From Heterodera schachtii (taxonomy: Eukaryota; Nematoda; Chromadorea; Rhabditida; Heteroderidae): a DNA stretch of 64,000 bases. The position numbers were made by a program, and so were the translations under genes. Shown here piece by piece: positions 63,391 through 64,000 of this stretch (the stretch's first letter is position 1; each line of letters opens with the position of its first letter). Below the pieces are notes generated by a model, which made no database searches, had not been told where the DNA came from, and worked only from the letters and a program-made list of their open reading frames with translations. The stretch is from assembly GCA_023374025.1 (NCBI GenBank), contig SIJG01000104.1, positions 267,485 through 331,484 of the forward strand, read 5' to 3'.

Positions 63391-63425
63391 TACAGGGTGC
63401 GGCCCAAGTTCTGCAACCCGCTTTT
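63391..63425. mobile_element. Tc1/mariner-type terminal sequence
   Basis: TA followed by CAGGGTGCGGCCCAAGTTCT and GCAACCCGC matches the general form of Tc1/mariner ends (TA target, then CAGGGTG...). It lies about 80 bp outside a decayed transposase C-terminus that reads toward it, as expected for a 3' end. No matching end is seen before the window stops, so the element is truncated or continues beyond it. Confidence 0.55.
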
Positions 63426-63507
63426 CCATGGAAAATTTCAGTTCTAAATAAAAAGAAAACCATAAATCATGACAATATCATTCAATAGGAACTTAATTAC
63501 TAGAAAA

Positions 63508-63615
63508 TTACATCAAAAGTCCAAAGTAGCCACCATGGGCTAAGATACCTTCGCCCTAACATTTATGAAAATAGGCCACAATGTCCGCACCTATTTTTTG
63601 AGTAATTTCATCTCA
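63508..63615 (-). pseudogene. Decayed Tc1/mariner transposase C-terminus
   Basis: Reading on the minus strand toward the CAGGGTG end, the frame gives DEITQKIGADIVAYFHKC, an in-frame TAG, then GEGILAHGGYFG before a terminal TAA at 63508-63510. Mariner-family transposases commonly end with an amphipathic stretch followed by a C-terminal ...GGHFE or ...GGYFE-like motif, so GGYFG just before the stop fits. Further upstream (to about 63760) the composition stays coding-like but frames are broken and no DDE/D signature can be recognised. It acts no longer: there is an internal stop and no upstream catalytic domain. Confidence 0.55.
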
Positions 63616-63769
63616 GGTCTGAGAAGGTTTTTACAATGGAGCGCCATTGTAACAGCTAATTCACTGTTAATTGCTCGGAAGGAAGGGCTTCACTATAAAA
63701 AAAACAGCAAAAGAAGCCATTTCTCCCAGTCCGTGATTATATACCGTTTGGTCCAGGTATTTGTTATTT

Positions 63770-64000
63770 TGTATCCGTTTCTTTTGCTAATTATGGTAAT
63801 TAAATTAATAGAATATACTCATGTTTTTTATTTTAAAACAAGAAAATATAATTTTAAACTTAATTTTATCTAAAAACATTTTTACATTGTTAACAGATTT
63901 ATAGAAATTGAATAAAACATTCAAATAAATTATAATAAATATTTTTGTAATTATATATAAACTGTTTTATTTATTTATTATCGATTTTAAACTAAATAGT
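63770..64000. other. A/T-rich end of window
   Basis: Nothing recognisable. Base composition returns to the background after about 63770. Confidence 0.6.

Noticed and set aside
63565..63873. 102-codon plus-strand frame
   Set aside because: It is antisense to the transposase relic and then runs into A/T-rich sequence.

Overview
The window is about 64 kb of very A+T-rich DNA (roughly four-fifths A+T by eye) in which I can support no intact protein-coding gene and no functional tRNA or rRNA. The longest open stretch is 130 codons, most open stretches start at TTG or GTG rather than ATG, and nearly all of them are low-complexity Phe/Ile/Leu/Tyr/Asn/Lys translations of A/T-rich sequence. The long gene-free stretches, DNA-transposon remnants, a kilobase-unit-scale satellite array and decayed duplications point to an intergenic or heterochromatic part of a small A+T-rich eukaryotic nuclear genome. 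An invertebrate (for example a nematode or insect) is the likeliest source, but this is inference; nothing in the sequence fixes the species.

Layout. 1-3.8 kb: A/T-rich sequence with a small coding-like island (231-326) and a decayed repeat. 3.8-13.4 kb: a tandem duplication of a 2.97-kb unit (3816-6786, then 6787-6890 plus 10728-13410). The second copy is split by a 3.84-kb insertion (6891-10727) flanked by a 7-bp direct repeat. The two copies also differ by a 244-bp presence/absence block holding a GCAAC pentamer tract and by an (AT)n expansion. 14.29-27.68 kb: a 13.4-kb satellite array of 25 repeat boxes with unit lengths of about 547, 598 or 648 bp, set by one, two or three copies of a 51-bp inner subrepeat, plus truncated 242- and 298-bp units arranged in a higher-order pattern. 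27.7-64 kb: A/T-rich DNA with DNA-transposon relics and many old, diverged, dispersed duplications.

The clearest mobile elements are short non-autonomous DNA transposons with terminal inverted repeats and perfect 8-bp target duplications: 43177-43646 (TSD TAATTGAT), 60691-61260 (hAT-like, TSD TTTATTAG) and 39549-39679 (hAT-like, TSD GCCATAAT). A Tc1/mariner end with a decayed transposase C-terminus lies at 63391-63615, and a foldback structure with TGACGAAATC iterations at 52665-53252.

A recurrent theme is old paralogy inside the window. At least eight pairs of diverged segments align by eye between distant places, notably 33.87-34.96 kb with 49.59-50.18 kb. The A/T-rich filler is therefore partly the decayed remains of repeated sequence rather than unique DNA. 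No genes act together here; the interest is in genome architecture.
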